DNA from: Pelagibacteraceae bacterium AG-390-D18
Lineage (GTDB): Bacteria > Pseudomonadota > Alphaproteobacteria > Pelagibacterales > Pelagibacteraceae
Length of the DNA: 64,000 bases
NCBI GenBank assembly: GCA_003279715.1
Contig: QCGY01000001.1
Span: forward strand, 1 to 64,000
Reading direction: 5' to 3'
Both the position numbers and the translations under genes were made by a program. The notes below the pieces were generated by a model. That model was not told the origin of the DNA and searched no databases. It was given only the letters and a program-made list of their open reading frames with translations. Positions 26,577 to 34,980 of the stretch are shown piece after piece (the first letter of the stretch is position 1; every line of letters begins with the position of its first letter).

Positions 26577-27281
26577 AGTCTATCCAGGCCTTTGTTTTTA
26601 ATTTTTATCAGTTCTGTATTATATTTCATTAAAAAAATTAGCAATGAAAAAAGAGCAAATGCCGCAGTCATTATCAGCAAAGGAAAAAGCATCGATGAAT
26701 GAATTGAGCTTTTTGATAAAATATTGATTGAAGCTGGCTGATGAAGTGTATTCCACCAATCTACAGAGTATTTGATAATAGGAACATTAATTATGCCTAG
26801 TATCGTAATAAAAGTTGTGATCTTAAAAACCTTTTCTTCACTTTCATAAATTCTCCACGAAATTAAATACATTGCATAAAATAATGCTAAGATTAACATA
26901 GAAGTAATTCTAGCATCCCAAGCCCACCAAGTTCCCCATGTTGGTTTACCCCAAATAGCTCCTGTAACTAAAGCAATAATATTGAAAACAAATCCTGAGG
27001 GGGCTAAACTTTTTGAAATTAAAAAAAAATTTTTATTTTTAAAAATAAAGCCACTAATCGATAAAAAAAGTTATGGATGAAAAGATCCCTAAAGAAATCC
27101 AAGCCGCCGGGACATGCACATACATAATTCTCACAGCATCACTTTGTTTATAATCTTCAGGAGATAAAATTAGTGCTTCTGTCAATCCAACTGAGAGCAC
27201 AATCACAAATAAAAACAAAATATATTTTGGAGCTTTGGAAGTTATCTGAAAAATCCTGTTTGGATGAAAAAGTTTAAACAT
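26573..27281 (-). pseudogene. ccmC: Haem exporter CcmC, +1 frameshift in A7 run
   Basis: The first 75 residues (ATG 27281) contain RIMYVHVPAAW, a CcmC signature, then stop at 27054. The next frame continues across the tryptophan-rich haem motif WGTWWAWDAR to the end at 26573. Removing one base from the A7 run at 27063-27069 gives a single protein of 235 residues, normal CcmC size. CcmC loads haem onto CcmE at the periplasmic face. ccmA and ccmB are not in the window. This is the first gene of the ccm run. Confidence 0.87.
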
Positions 27282-27310
27282 ATTTAATTAGTGATGTTTA
27301 TTATGAAAAG

Positions 27311-27373
27311 GATCTCCGATCAAGAATGTAGAGGGAGATAATAATTTGAAATTAACATTTAACATCCTTGATC
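27311..27373 (-). ncRNA. Candidate structured leader upstream of ccmC
   Basis: This lies in the 163-base gap between hspQ and ccmC. On the minus strand ACATCCTTGATC's complement forms a 12-base stem with one mismatch (arms 27362-27373 and 27318-27329). A second, shorter stem ATCTCC/GGAGAT uses bases inside the first, so the two are mutually exclusive. This could be an hspQ terminator or a ccm leader switch. I do not recognise a named RNA family. Confidence 0.3.
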
Positions 27374-27444
27374 AGAATATATCGATAATTTAACTAATTT
27401 GTATGGCTTAGATTTGAGCTAATTGTGTTTGAAAAATGATAAAC

Positions 27445-27765
27445 TTAATTAGACATCTTAAAATAACTAGAACCTTTTTTTCCTGAAAAAATCTCTTCAA
27501 TTAAAGGATGTTTTATTGGCTCATCAGAGTCATCCATAAGAAGATTTTGTTCTGAAACATAAGCTTCATAAGTTATTTCGTCATTTTCAGCCAGTAAATG
27601 ATAAAAAGGCTGATCTTTTCTTGGTCTCACATTTTTTGGAATAGATTGATACCATTCTTCAGAATTATTAAATTCAAAATCAACATCATATATTACACCT
27701 CTAAATTCGAAGTGTTTATGTTTTACGATATCTCCAATAGAGAATTTTGCTTTTTGAATTGGCAT
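27445..27765 (-). CDS. hspQ: Heat shock protein HspQ (YccV-like)
   Basis: 106 residues of the YccV/HspQ beta-rich family. Recognisable segments are FSIGDIVKHKHFEFRGVIYDVD, RPRKDQPFYHLL and AYVSEQNLL. HspQ binds hemimethylated DNA in vitro and modulates Lon-dependent proteolysis in enterobacteria; the role in SAR11 is inferred. It has its own promoter-like sequences upstream. Confidence 0.88.
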   Translation of the reverse strand: MPIQKAKFSIGDIVKHKHFEFRGVIYDVDFEFNNSEEWYQSIPKNVRPRKDQPFYHLLAENDEITYEAYVSEQNLLMDDSDEPIKHPLIEEIFSGKKGSSYFKMSN

Positions 27766-27772
27766 ACTTATT

Positions 27773-27833
27773 AGTATGGGTATTTAAAAATAAAAATCAA
27801 TGCTTAAAATATTAATGTTTAGTGATGTGTCAA
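27773..27833 (-). promoter_or_regulatory. Overlapping promoter candidates for hspQ
   Basis: On the minus strand a housekeeping-type promoter is seen: TTGACA (27833-27828), 16-base spacer, TATTTT (27811-27806). Downstream lies a possible heat-shock (RpoH-type) pattern, TTGAT (27800-27796), 15 bases, then CCCATACT (27780-27773), which would start transcription close to the hspQ ATG. The first is a good match; the second is tentative. Confidence 0.45.
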
Positions 27834-27852
27834 ATATGTTAGTATCTTTCTA

Positions 27853-28404
27853 GTGAATAAATCTTTTTTAAAATTCGTTACTGATTTTGGACCATTAGCT
27901 ATATTTTTTTTTTATTACTACAACAGTGATAAAAATTTATCAGTTGCTATTCCTCCACTTATAGTTGCAACTTTAATAGCATTAGCTGTTGTTTGGTTTT
28001 TTGAAAAAAAAATACCTATGATGCCATTAATAAGCGGTATCTTAATTACATTTTTTGGTGGGTTAACTATTTATTTCAATGATCCAATATTTATTTATAT
28101 TAAGCCAACAATTATAAATATTTTATTTGCTTTAGCTTTATTTTTTGGAAAATATTTTACTAAAGAGCCTGTTTTAAAAAAAATTATGGGTAAATCAATT
28201 CCACTTTCAGATTTAGGATGGGAATTATTAAATAGAAGATGGATGTTTTTTTTCTTAGGCCTTGCTCTATTAAATGAGTGTGTTTGGAGAACACAAACGG
28301 AAGAATTTTGGGTAAACTTTAAAGTTTGGGGAATGCTGCCAATAACTATTATTTTTACCGGTTTTCAGATACCATTAATCAATAAACATAAAATTGATGC
28401 CTAG
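27853..28404 (+). CDS. yciB: Septation protein A family (YciB/IspZ) membrane protein
   Basis: 183 residues with about five or six membrane segments. It matches the IspZ/YciB family: FVTDFGPLAIFFFYYY near the start, GLTIYFNDPIFIYIKPTI, and the closing WVNFKVWGMLPITIIF. In other bacteria the family influences cell-envelope integrity and division. The start is a GTG. It overlaps the following DUF2794 gene by 8 bases. It is divergent from hspQ. Confidence 0.87.
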   Translation: MNKSFLKFVTDFGPLAIFFFYYYNSDKNLSVAIPPLIVATLIALAVVWFFEKKIPMMPLISGILITFFGGLTIYFNDPIFIYIKPTIINILFALALFFGKYFTKEPVLKKIMGKSIPLSDLGWELLNRRWMFFFLGLALLNECVWRTQTEEFWVNFKVWGMLPITIIFTGFQIPLINKHKIDA

Positions 28405-28741
28405 TAACTTAAAACTAGTAGTCAATAATCCTCATAAACAAATAGAAGAAAAACAATTTTTTGAAAGAGATGAACTAAAAATTATCTTAGATTTATATGC
28501 AAAAATGGTCTCTGAAGGATCATGGAAAGACTATGGTTTAAGTATCTCAAGTAAACAAGTTAGCTTTAGTGTTTTTAGAAATGCTGCAGAAAATGCTTTA
28601 TATAAAATTTGTAAAAACTTTAAGCCTAAAAACAAAAATTTAAAATATCTAATAACAGATACTAGTGGCAAAATTTTAAAAAACTCTTTTGATCTTAAAA
28701 TATTATTAAAAAATACTAACTGGAAAAAGTTACAAAAATAA
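28397..28741 (+). CDS. DUF2794 family protein
   Basis: 114 residues from the ATG at 28397, inside the end of yciB. The pattern F.RDELKIILDLYAKMV..G.WKDY followed by SFSVFRNAAENALYKI is the DUF2794 signature, conserved in alphaproteobacteria. No catalytic residues are apparent and function is unknown. It is probably soluble. It ends two bases from the convergent BI-1 gene. Confidence 0.82.
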   Translation: MPSNLKLVVNNPHKQIEEKQFFERDELKIILDLYAKMVSEGSWKDYGLSISSKQVSFSVFRNAAENALYKICKNFKPKNKNLKYLITDTSGKILKNSFDLKILLKNTNWKKLQK

Positions 28742-28743
28742 AA

Positions 28744-29505
28744 TTATCTTCTTTGGCCAAATAATCTTAACAACATTATAAATAAATTTATAAAGTCTAG
28801 ATAAAGAGTAAGTGCACCCATCACAGCTTTTTTACCCATGATCTCACCTGTATCACTTACGGCATACATGTTTTTTATCTTTTGAGTATCATAAGCTGTT
28901 AAACCTACAAAAATTAAAACACCCAAAATTGATATAACAAAATACATCATTGAAGATTGCATGAAAATATTAACTATTGATGCAATTATAATTCCAATTA
29001 ATCCCATCATTAAGAATGAGCCTAGTTTTGTTAGATCTCTTTTAGTCGTATAACCATATATGCTCATTGCACCAAAAGTAGCTGAGCAGATGAAGAAAAC
29101 TCTTGTTACACTCATACCTGTGTAAACTAATAGAATTGAAGATAATGATAAGCCCATTAATCCGGCAAAGACCCAAAAAGTTGTTTGAGCTTTTGAAGCA
29201 CTCATTTTGTTAATTCCAAAACTCATATAAAAAACAATTCCTAAAGGCGCCAACATAACAAGCCATTTTAATCCAGACATATAGATTGCATTGCCAACTG
29301 ATGTTAGACCTACGATTGATCCAGCATCATTTGTTACTACCGACATTTTAAATGTTAGAAGCGCAACTATTCCTGTTAGTAAAATTCCAGTTGCCATGTA
29401 ATTGTAAACTTTCAACATGTAGGCTCTTAAGCCTTCATCCATTTCAACTGCGGTTTGTTGAGCTGCTTTAGCTCTATTTAATATTCCGTTTTTATCGAAT
29501 TCCAT
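28744..29505 (-). CDS. Bax inhibitor-1/YccA family membrane protein
   Basis: 253 residues with seven membrane segments and the BI-1 hallmarks: YNYMATGILLTG near the first helix, an internal GLTAYDTQKIK, and the C-terminal LTLYLDFINLFIMLLRLFG. Bacterial members act as pH-sensitive calcium leak channels or interact with FtsH; the role here is inferred. Single-gene transcript, divergent from the aldo/keto reductase. Confidence 0.9.
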   Translation of the reverse strand: MEFDKNGILNRAKAAQQTAVEMDEGLRAYMLKVYNYMATGILLTGIVALLTFKMSVVTNDAGSIVGLTSVGNAIYMSGLKWLVMLAPLGIVFYMSFGINKMSASKAQTTFWVFAGLMGLSLSSILLVYTGMSVTRVFFICSATFGAMSIYGYTTKRDLTKLGSFLMMGLIGIIIASIVNIFMQSSMMYFVISILGVLIFVGLTAYDTQKIKNMYAVSDTGEIMGKKAVMGALTLYLDFINLFIMLLRLFGQRR

Positions 29506-29589
29506 AATAAGTAGTATATAATAGTCTTTTACTAATTATTCAAGATACCTTAAAAAGATTTAAAATATCCAAATTAAACAAAAACCATT

Positions 29590-30624
29590 ATGAATTATAA
29601 AAAACTAGGCAATACTGATCTTAATGTGAGCACAATTTGTCTCGGTACCATGACTTGGGGTGAACAAAACAGTCAAGAGGAGGCTTTTGAACAGATGGAC
29701 TGCTCGCTGGAAAATGGTGTAAATTTTTGGGACACTGCTGAATTATATGCTGTTCCTCCAAGAAAAGAAACCTATGGTGATACTGAAGAAATTATAGGTA
29801 ACTGGTTTGAAAAAACAAAAAAAAGAGATCAAGTAATTCTTGCATCAAAAGTTGCTGGTCCATCAAGAAATTATTTAAGGAATGGAGAAAATAGTTTCAC
29901 AGGTCCTAACTTAGAGTCTGCTTTAGAAGATAGCCTTAAAAGACTTAAAACAGATTACATTGATTTATACCAACTTCATTGGCCTGAAAGAAATGTAAAT
30001 AATTTTGGAAGGCTAAGTTACACACATAAAGAAAATAACTGGAACCAATTTGAAGACGTTCTTGGAGAATTAAACAAATACATAGAAAAAGGTAAAATCA
30101 GATACGTAGGTTTATCCAATGAAACTCCGTGGGGAGTAATGAATTATCTTAAAGTTTCCAAAGAAAAAAATTTACCACGAATGATGTCTATTCAAAATCC
30201 TTATAGTTTATTGAATAGATCATACGAGATTGGATTATCTGAAGTATCAATTAGAGAGAAAATTGGTTGTCTTGCTTATTCTCCTCTAGCAAGCGGATAT
30301 TTAACCGGTAAATATAGAAATAATAATTTTCCAAAAGGTTCGCGAATGGAACGAGATTTTGATTTTTGGACACGGTATAGAAAACCAAATACAGAAAAAG
30401 CCATAGAACTATATTATAAAATTAGTGAAAAATATGGACTAGACATGGGTCAAATGTCATTAAAATTTTGTGAAACTCAAGATTTCATGACTAGTGTTAT
30501 TATTGGAGCAACAACGATGGAGCAGTTGAAAACTAATATAGAAAGTGTAAACATAAATCTAACTGATGATGTCATTAAAGAAATAAATGAAGTTCAAACA
30601 ATTTATCCTAACCCATGCCCATAA
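29590..30624 (+). CDS. Aldo/keto reductase (Tas-like)
   Basis: 344 residues of an NADPH-dependent (beta/alpha)8 barrel. The tetrad residues are visible: Asp and Tyr in FWDTAELYA, Lys in LASKVAGP and His in YQLHWPE. LGTMTWGEQNSQEEAFEQMD at the N-terminus and VIIGATTMEQLKTNIES at the C-terminus resemble Tas/YajO-type reductases. Physiological substrate unknown. Its last 10 bases overlap the IalB-like gene. Confidence 0.88.
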   Translation: MNYKKLGNTDLNVSTICLGTMTWGEQNSQEEAFEQMDCSLENGVNFWDTAELYAVPPRKETYGDTEEIIGNWFEKTKKRDQVILASKVAGPSRNYLRNGENSFTGPNLESALEDSLKRLKTDYIDLYQLHWPERNVNNFGRLSYTHKENNWNQFEDVLGELNKYIEKGKIRYVGLSNETPWGVMNYLKVSKEKNLPRMMSIQNPYSLLNRSYEIGLSEVSIREKIGCLAYSPLASGYLTGKYRNNNFPKGSRMERDFDFWTRYRKPNTEKAIELYYKISEKYGLDMGQMSLKFCETQDFMTSVIIGATTMEQLKTNIESVNINLTDDVIKEINEVQTIYPNPCP

Positions 30625-31127
30625 TTAGAAAAATTTTACTAATTTTACCAATAATTTTTATTGGCCTTTACAGTCAATCAACTGCTAATGAAGTAAAAAA
30701 AATTGGTAAGTATAAAGATTGGGAGTCAATGGTTATAATAGAAGATACTGGTAAAGTTTGTTTTGCACAATCATCACCCATTTTACAGGCACCAAAATCG
30801 AATAAAAGAGATGCAAAATTATTTATTGCATTCAGACCAGCAGATCAAATTATCAATGAAGTAAGTGTTACTGCGGGATATGAATTTAATAACAGCAACT
30901 CTGTAATTGCTCAATCAGGGAAAAATAAATTTAAATTTGACATTAAACAACAAGGTTTTGCATGGATCGCAGATAATAAAATTGAGTTTAGAATGATTAA
31001 GAGAATGAAAAAAGGTTCTCGAATAATGATAACTGGATATAATCAAAAAGGATCTCAAACAATCGATCACTATTCATTACTTGGATTTACTAAGGCTTAC
31101 AACTCTATTAAAAAAGCCTGTAGTTAA
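30615..31127 (+). CDS. Invasion-associated locus B (IalB) family protein
   Basis: 170 residues with a Sec signal peptide (cleavage near STA-NE). The mature domain has the IalB pattern: a KYKDWE segment, KVCFAQSSP, then FIAFRP and a C-terminal conserved YSLLGFTKAYNSIKKAC with the second Cys. Despite the name, the family is widespread in non-pathogenic alphaproteobacteria and probably periplasmic, with unknown function. It overlaps the aldo/keto reductase gene and is followed 4 bases later by argG. Confidence 0.83.
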   Translation: MPIIRKILLILPIIFIGLYSQSTANEVKKIGKYKDWESMVIIEDTGKVCFAQSSPILQAPKSNKRDAKLFIAFRPADQIINEVSVTAGYEFNNSNSVIAQSGKNKFKFDIKQQGFAWIADNKIEFRMIKRMKKGSRIMITGYNQKGSQTIDHYSLLGFTKAYNSIKKACS

Positions 31128-31131
31128 AAAA

Positions 31132-32319
31132 ATGAAACCAAAAAAAAAAATTGTTTTAGCCTACTCTGGAGGCCTTGATACCTCTATAATTTTAAAGTGG
31201 CTTCAAGAAAACTATGATGCAGAAGTAATTTGTTACACAGCTGATGTTGGTCAAGAGATCGATAGAAAAAAGATAATCAATAATGCAAAAAAATTTGGTG
31301 TTAAAAATATTATAATCAAAGATTTAAAAGACACATTTGTTAAAGATTACGTGTATCCAATGATCAGAGGTCACGCAATCTATGAAGGTGTTTATTTGTT
31401 AGGCACATCAATAGCAAGACCACTTATTGCAAAAGATCAAATTAGAATTGCTAAAAAATTTAAGGCTTATGCAGTTTCTCATGGAGCAACTGGTAAAGGA
31501 AATGATCAGGTTCGATTTGAATTGGGATATCATTACTTTGGACCAAATATAAAAATTATTGCTCCTTGGAGAATTTGGAAATTGAAATCAAGAACAGATC
31601 TTATTAATTATGCAAAGAAACATGGAATAGCTATTCCAAAAGATAAAAAAGGAGCACCTCCTTTTTCAATTGATGATAATTTATTTCATACATCAACAGA
31701 AGGTAAGGTTTTAGAAAACCCTAAAAACTCTGCACCTGAATTTATATTTCAAAGATCAGTATCACCTGAAAAAGCTCCTAATAAACCAAGCTTTGTAACT
31801 ATCAATTTTAAAAGTGGTGACCCATTTGGTATTAACGGGAAAAAACTTTCTCCTGCAAAATTATTAGAAAAACTTAATCAACTCGCAGGAAAAAATGGAA
31901 TTGGAAGAGTTGATTTAGTTGAGAATAGATTTATTGGAATAAAATCTAGAGGGGTATACGAAACTCCAGGTGGTACTTTGTTAATTCAAGCACATAGAGC
32001 AATTGAATCTGTCACTTTAGACAAAGACACAATGCATAAAAAAGATCAAATAATGCCAAGATATGCGGAACTTATTTATAACGGATATTGGTATTCAAAA
32101 GAAAGATTTAAACTACAAAAAATTATAGATCTTAAAAAAAATAAAGTTAATGGATCAGTTAAGCTTAAACTTTATAAAGGAAACGTAATTATAGAGTCTA
32201 GACAAACAAAAAGCTCCGCTTATTCAATGAAAAAAGTTTCATTTGAAGAAAACAAAACATTTAATAAATCAAATGTTGAGAGATTTATAAATTATCACAA
32301 AAAAAACCTTCGTTCTTAA
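31132..32319 (+). CDS. argG: Argininosuccinate synthase
   Basis: 395 residues from the ATG at 31132. That start gives the conserved beginning with LAYSGGLDTSIILKWL, the ATP pyrophosphatase motif; an in-frame extension into the upstream gene is not credible. Other conserved stretches are GTSIARPLIAK, SHGATGKGNDQVRFE and IDDNLFHTSTEG. It joins citrulline and aspartate using ATP in arginine synthesis. Its 5' end contains a run of 11 A that stays in frame, a useful contrast to the frameshifted ccm genes. Confidence 0.95.
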   Translation: MKPKKKIVLAYSGGLDTSIILKWLQENYDAEVICYTADVGQEIDRKKIINNAKKFGVKNIIIKDLKDTFVKDYVYPMIRGHAIYEGVYLLGTSIARPLIAKDQIRIAKKFKAYAVSHGATGKGNDQVRFELGYHYFGPNIKIIAPWRIWKLKSRTDLINYAKKHGIAIPKDKKGAPPFSIDDNLFHTSTEGKVLENPKNSAPEFIFQRSVSPEKAPNKPSFVTINFKSGDPFGINGKKLSPAKLLEKLNQLAGKNGIGRVDLVENRFIGIKSRGVYETPGGTLLIQAHRAIESVTLDKDTMHKKDQIMPRYAELIYNGYWYSKERFKLQKIIDLKKNKVNGSVKLKLYKGNVIIESRQTKSSAYSMKKVSFEENKTFNKSNVERFINYHKKNLRS

Positions 32320-32323
32320 ATAA

Positions 32324-32941
32324 ATGAAAATAAATGTTTTTGCAGACACTATCTGTGGATGGTGTTTTATAGGTCATACAAACCTAAATAATGCACTTAA
32401 AAAATTTCCTAACATAAAATTTGATATTCATCATGTACCATTTCAATTAAATCCGGATATGCCCTTTGAAGGAATTTCTCGAGAAAAATATTTAGAAATA
32501 AAATTTGGAGGAAAAGATTTTGCTACTCCGATGTATGAAAATATGAGATTAAAAGCAAAAGAATCTGGGATAAATTTTAACTTAGAAAAAATTAAAAAAA
32601 CCCCAAATACAGTTCTTTCTCATTTGCTTATTAATTTAAGTGAAAAATTTAATTTACAAAATGAAATAAAAGAAAAAATATATCAATCATACTTTATCGA
32701 TGGGCTTGATATAGGAGAAATAAACATTTTAATCGATATTGCTAAACAAAACAATATTTCTGAAAATGCATTTAAAGATTTTATTAATGAAAAAAATATT
32801 GAAAACGTAAATTCAAAAATCTTGGTTGCAAAAGAAAAAGATATAAGTGGAGTTCCTTTTTTTGAGATAGGTAAAGATTTTATTTCAGGTGCACAAAGCT
32901 CAATTCAACTAGAAAATGTTATTAAATCAAATTTAAACTAG
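32324..32941 (+). CDS. DsbA-family oxidoreductase (FrnE-like)
   Basis: 205 residues without a signal peptide. The thioredoxin-like fold begins with FADTICGWCFIG, a CxxC active site, followed by HHVPFQLNPDMP and the cis-Pro loop SGVPFFEIG. This is the FrnE/2-hydroxychromene-2-carboxylate isomerase-like group of cytoplasmic DsbA relatives, probably acting as a thiol oxidoreductase. It starts 4 bases after argG. Confidence 0.85.
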   Translation: MKINVFADTICGWCFIGHTNLNNALKKFPNIKFDIHHVPFQLNPDMPFEGISREKYLEIKFGGKDFATPMYENMRLKAKESGINFNLEKIKKTPNTVLSHLLINLSEKFNLQNEIKEKIYQSYFIDGLDIGEINILIDIAKQNNISENAFKDFINEKNIENVNSKILVAKEKDISGVPFFEIGKDFISGAQSSIQLENVIKSNLN

Positions 32942-32962
32942 GATTTAGGACAATTTAACCTT

Positions 32963-32971
32963 TGTTATAAT
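32963..32971 (+). promoter_or_regulatory. Extended -10 promoter element
   Basis: TGTTATAAT is a perfect extended -10 box (TG-N-TATAAT), 24 bases before the ATG of the next gene, in a 54-base gap. A good -35 box is not visible at normal spacing, which extended -10 promoters tolerate. Confidence 0.5.
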
Positions 32972-32995
32972 CAATAATAATTATATTTTAATCCT

Positions 32996-33454
32996 ATGGA
33001 ATCACTAAAAAACTGGATGATAGATGCTGCAAATATTTTATTTGATGATAGCAAAAATGATCTCAGAGCCCTACCTAAAACTGTAAGACTACAAATACTT
33101 TTAGTTTTAAGTTTTATTTGGACAACAGTTTTTAGTTTATATATTTTTTCTTATACAACCTTTGCCTTTGGTTGGGCTGGTCTTTATGTAGCTCATATTG
33201 GTTTAATATTTGCTGTGTACATGACCTTTAAACATTTTCATAAAGCTGAAGAAAAATCTAGTAGTGTATTTGTAACCAAGAATTTTGATCCATTTAAAAT
33301 AATGGTAATAGTTTTTGTAGTAGTTTTTATTTTTGTATTTTCAAAAGGAATTGAAGTTTTAACCAGTCCTAACCCAAGCTCGTACTCTATTCCCTATGAT
33401 GGACCATCTAAATCAGTGTTTGAAAAGTGGCTGCCATTTAGTAAAGATAAGTAA
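32996..33454 (+). CDS. Membrane protein of unknown function
   Basis: 152 residues. An amphipathic, charged N-terminus (about 1-28) is followed by three hydrophobic segments (about 32-52, 57-77 and 99-118) and a short polar tail. The stretch ALPKTVRLQILLVLSFIWTTVFS suggests a YqaE- or DUF-like small membrane protein, but I recognise no family. It is translationally linked to psiE by a TAATG overlap. Confidence 0.65.
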   Translation: MESLKNWMIDAANILFDDSKNDLRALPKTVRLQILLVLSFIWTTVFSLYIFSYTTFAFGWAGLYVAHIGLIFAVYMTFKHFHKAEEKSSSVFVTKNFDPFKIMVIVFVVVFIFVFSKGIEVLTSPNPSSYSIPYDGPSKSVFEKWLPFSKDK

Positions 33455-33834
33455 TGGAAAAAATAGCAAAAAATTTACAGCTAGTTTTAATGTGTATTAT
33501 TTTAATAAGCACAGTGATTGCTGTTGGTATAGAAATTAAAAATATGTTTCTAAATCAATCAGTAACACTAGCTGATTTGCTTTTAATGTTTCTATATTTG
33601 GAAGTTCTTGCAATGGTCAGGGTATTTTGGGACCAACAATCAATTAGCATCACTCTTCCTCTTTTAATAGCAATTACTGCTCTTGCTCGATTTATAATCT
33701 TACAAGGTAAAGAGATGGATCCAACTGCGTTAGTATATGAGGCTGTTGCTATAGTGCTCATTGCAGCTGCAATTGTAATTTTAAGACTAAGGCATAGTGA
33801 TAAATTGGGTCTAAAGAAAAAAAAATCAAAATAA
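33454..33834 (+). CDS. psiE: PsiE-like phosphate-starvation-inducible membrane protein
   Basis: 126 residues with four membrane segments. The conserved PsiE stretch LADLLLMFLYLEVLAMV and ITLPLLIAITALARFIIL is present, followed by a basic tail. PsiE is induced by phosphate starvation in E. coli, but its activity is unknown; no Pho box could be identified here. Overlaps the upstream gene by one base. Confidence 0.83.
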   Translation: MEKIAKNLQLVLMCIILISTVIAVGIEIKNMFLNQSVTLADLLLMFLYLEVLAMVRVFWDQQSISITLPLLIAITALARFIILQGKEMDPTALVYEAVAIVLIAAAIVILRLRHSDKLGLKKKKSK

Positions 33835-33840
33835 TCTAAT

Positions 33841-34980
33841 ATGATATTTGAAGCTTCAAGGGCTAAAGCCGTTGATAAATTAAATCATTTTGTCGAAAAC
33901 AATCTTTTAGAATATTCTAAATTAAGAAATTTTGATTTTGGTTCTCATAATAGATCAAATACTTCATGTTTATCTCCCTATATAACTCATGGGATAATTA
34001 ATGAAATAGAAATTATTGATAAATCCCTTAAAAAATTTTCATTTGTAAAAAATGAAAAGTTTATTCAAGAAGTTTTATGGAGAACTTATTGGAAAGGTTG
34101 GCTAGAACTAAGACCAAATGTTTGGTCTGATTACTTAATAGAATTAAATAAACTTAGAAAAGAATTTAAAGATAACCAAAATTATATAGATGCTATTGAG
34201 GGAAAGACAAACCTAGAATGCTTTAATCAGTGGGTAAATGAACTTAAAGAAAATAATTATCTTCATAACCATACTAGAATGTGGTTCGCAAGTATTTGGA
34301 CATTTACTTTAGAACTACCATGGCAATTAGGTGCTGAGCTTTTCATGCAACATCTATACGATGGAGATCCAGCATCTAACACACTTGGATGGAGATGGGT
34401 GGCTGGAATTCAAACACAAGGTAAACATTATCTTGCGAGTGAATGGAATATTCAAAAATTTACAAACAATCGATTTCAAAACATAAAATTAAATGAAAAT
34501 GCTCCTCCAAAAATTTCAGAAAAAACTTACACCCTAATTAAAAAAGATTTTAACAACCCACAAAACATTGAAGAGAAAAATCTTTTAATATTTGAAAATA
34601 ACCTCTCATTTGAAATCAATGACTTTAAAGAGAATAAATTTAAAAAAATTTATATAATTTCAAATAAAAATGAAAATAGATCAATAAAACTTAGTGAAAA
34701 ATTAGTTAAATTTAAGTCTCTTTTAATAGAAGACCAAAAAAAAAGATTAAAAGATAAATCTATTGATTGTGAAATTGTTGATATAAGTGAAATTAAGAAT
34801 ATTGAAAATTATTATAGTTTATATCCTACTGTTGGAGAAAATTTGGATTATTTAAATTCAAATAATTTAAAAAAAGATTTTTTGTATAGAAATCTTGATC
34901 AACTAGCTTGGCAATACTGTAATAAAGGATTTTTTAACTTTAAAAATTATATTCCAAAAATAATCACAACCTTTAATTAA
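33841..34980 (+). CDS. Cryptochrome/photolyase FAD-domain protein with reversed domain order
   Basis: 379 residues. Residues about 1-220 are a photolyase FAD-binding domain: NTSCLSPYITHGII, EVLWRTYWKGWLE, NNYLHNHTRMWFAS, DGDPASNTLGWRWVAG. There is no N-terminal antenna domain. Instead the C-terminal part (about 235-379) has alternating strands and helices (LLIFENNLSFE, KIYIISNK, CEIVDISEI) resembling the photolyase alpha/beta domain placed after the FAD domain. Likely flavin photoreceptor or repair enzyme; activity unknown. It starts 6 bases after psiE. Confidence 0.75.
   Translation: MIFEASRAKAVDKLNHFVENNLLEYSKLRNFDFGSHNRSNTSCLSPYITHGIINEIEIIDKSLKKFSFVKNEKFIQEVLWRTYWKGWLELRPNVWSDYLIELNKLRKEFKDNQNYIDAIEGKTNLECFNQWVNELKENNYLHNHTRMWFASIWTFTLELPWQLGAELFMQHLYDGDPASNTLGWRWVAGIQTQGKHYLASEWNIQKFTNNRFQNIKLNENAPPKISEKTYTLIKKDFNNPQNIEEKNLLIFENNLSFEINDFKENKFKKIYIISNKNENRSIKLSEKLVKFKSLLIEDQKKRLKDKSIDCEIVDISEIKNIENYYSLYPTVGENLDYLNSNNLKKDFLYRNLDQLAWQYCNKGFFNFKNYIPKIITTFN

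Noticed and set aside
26573-26899. Separate short membrane protein gene after the ccmC N-terminus
   Set aside because: It is the C-terminal part of ccmC; the frame extends upstream through WGTWWAWDAR and joins the N-terminal part at the A7 run.
31081-31131. Upstream in-frame start for argG
   Set aside because: It lies inside the IalB-like gene and precedes the conserved start of ArgG; the ATG at 31132 fits the family.
31140-31150. A11 run at the start of argG as another frameshift
   Set aside because: The frame is correct through the run and gives the conserved KKKIVLAYSGGLDTS start.
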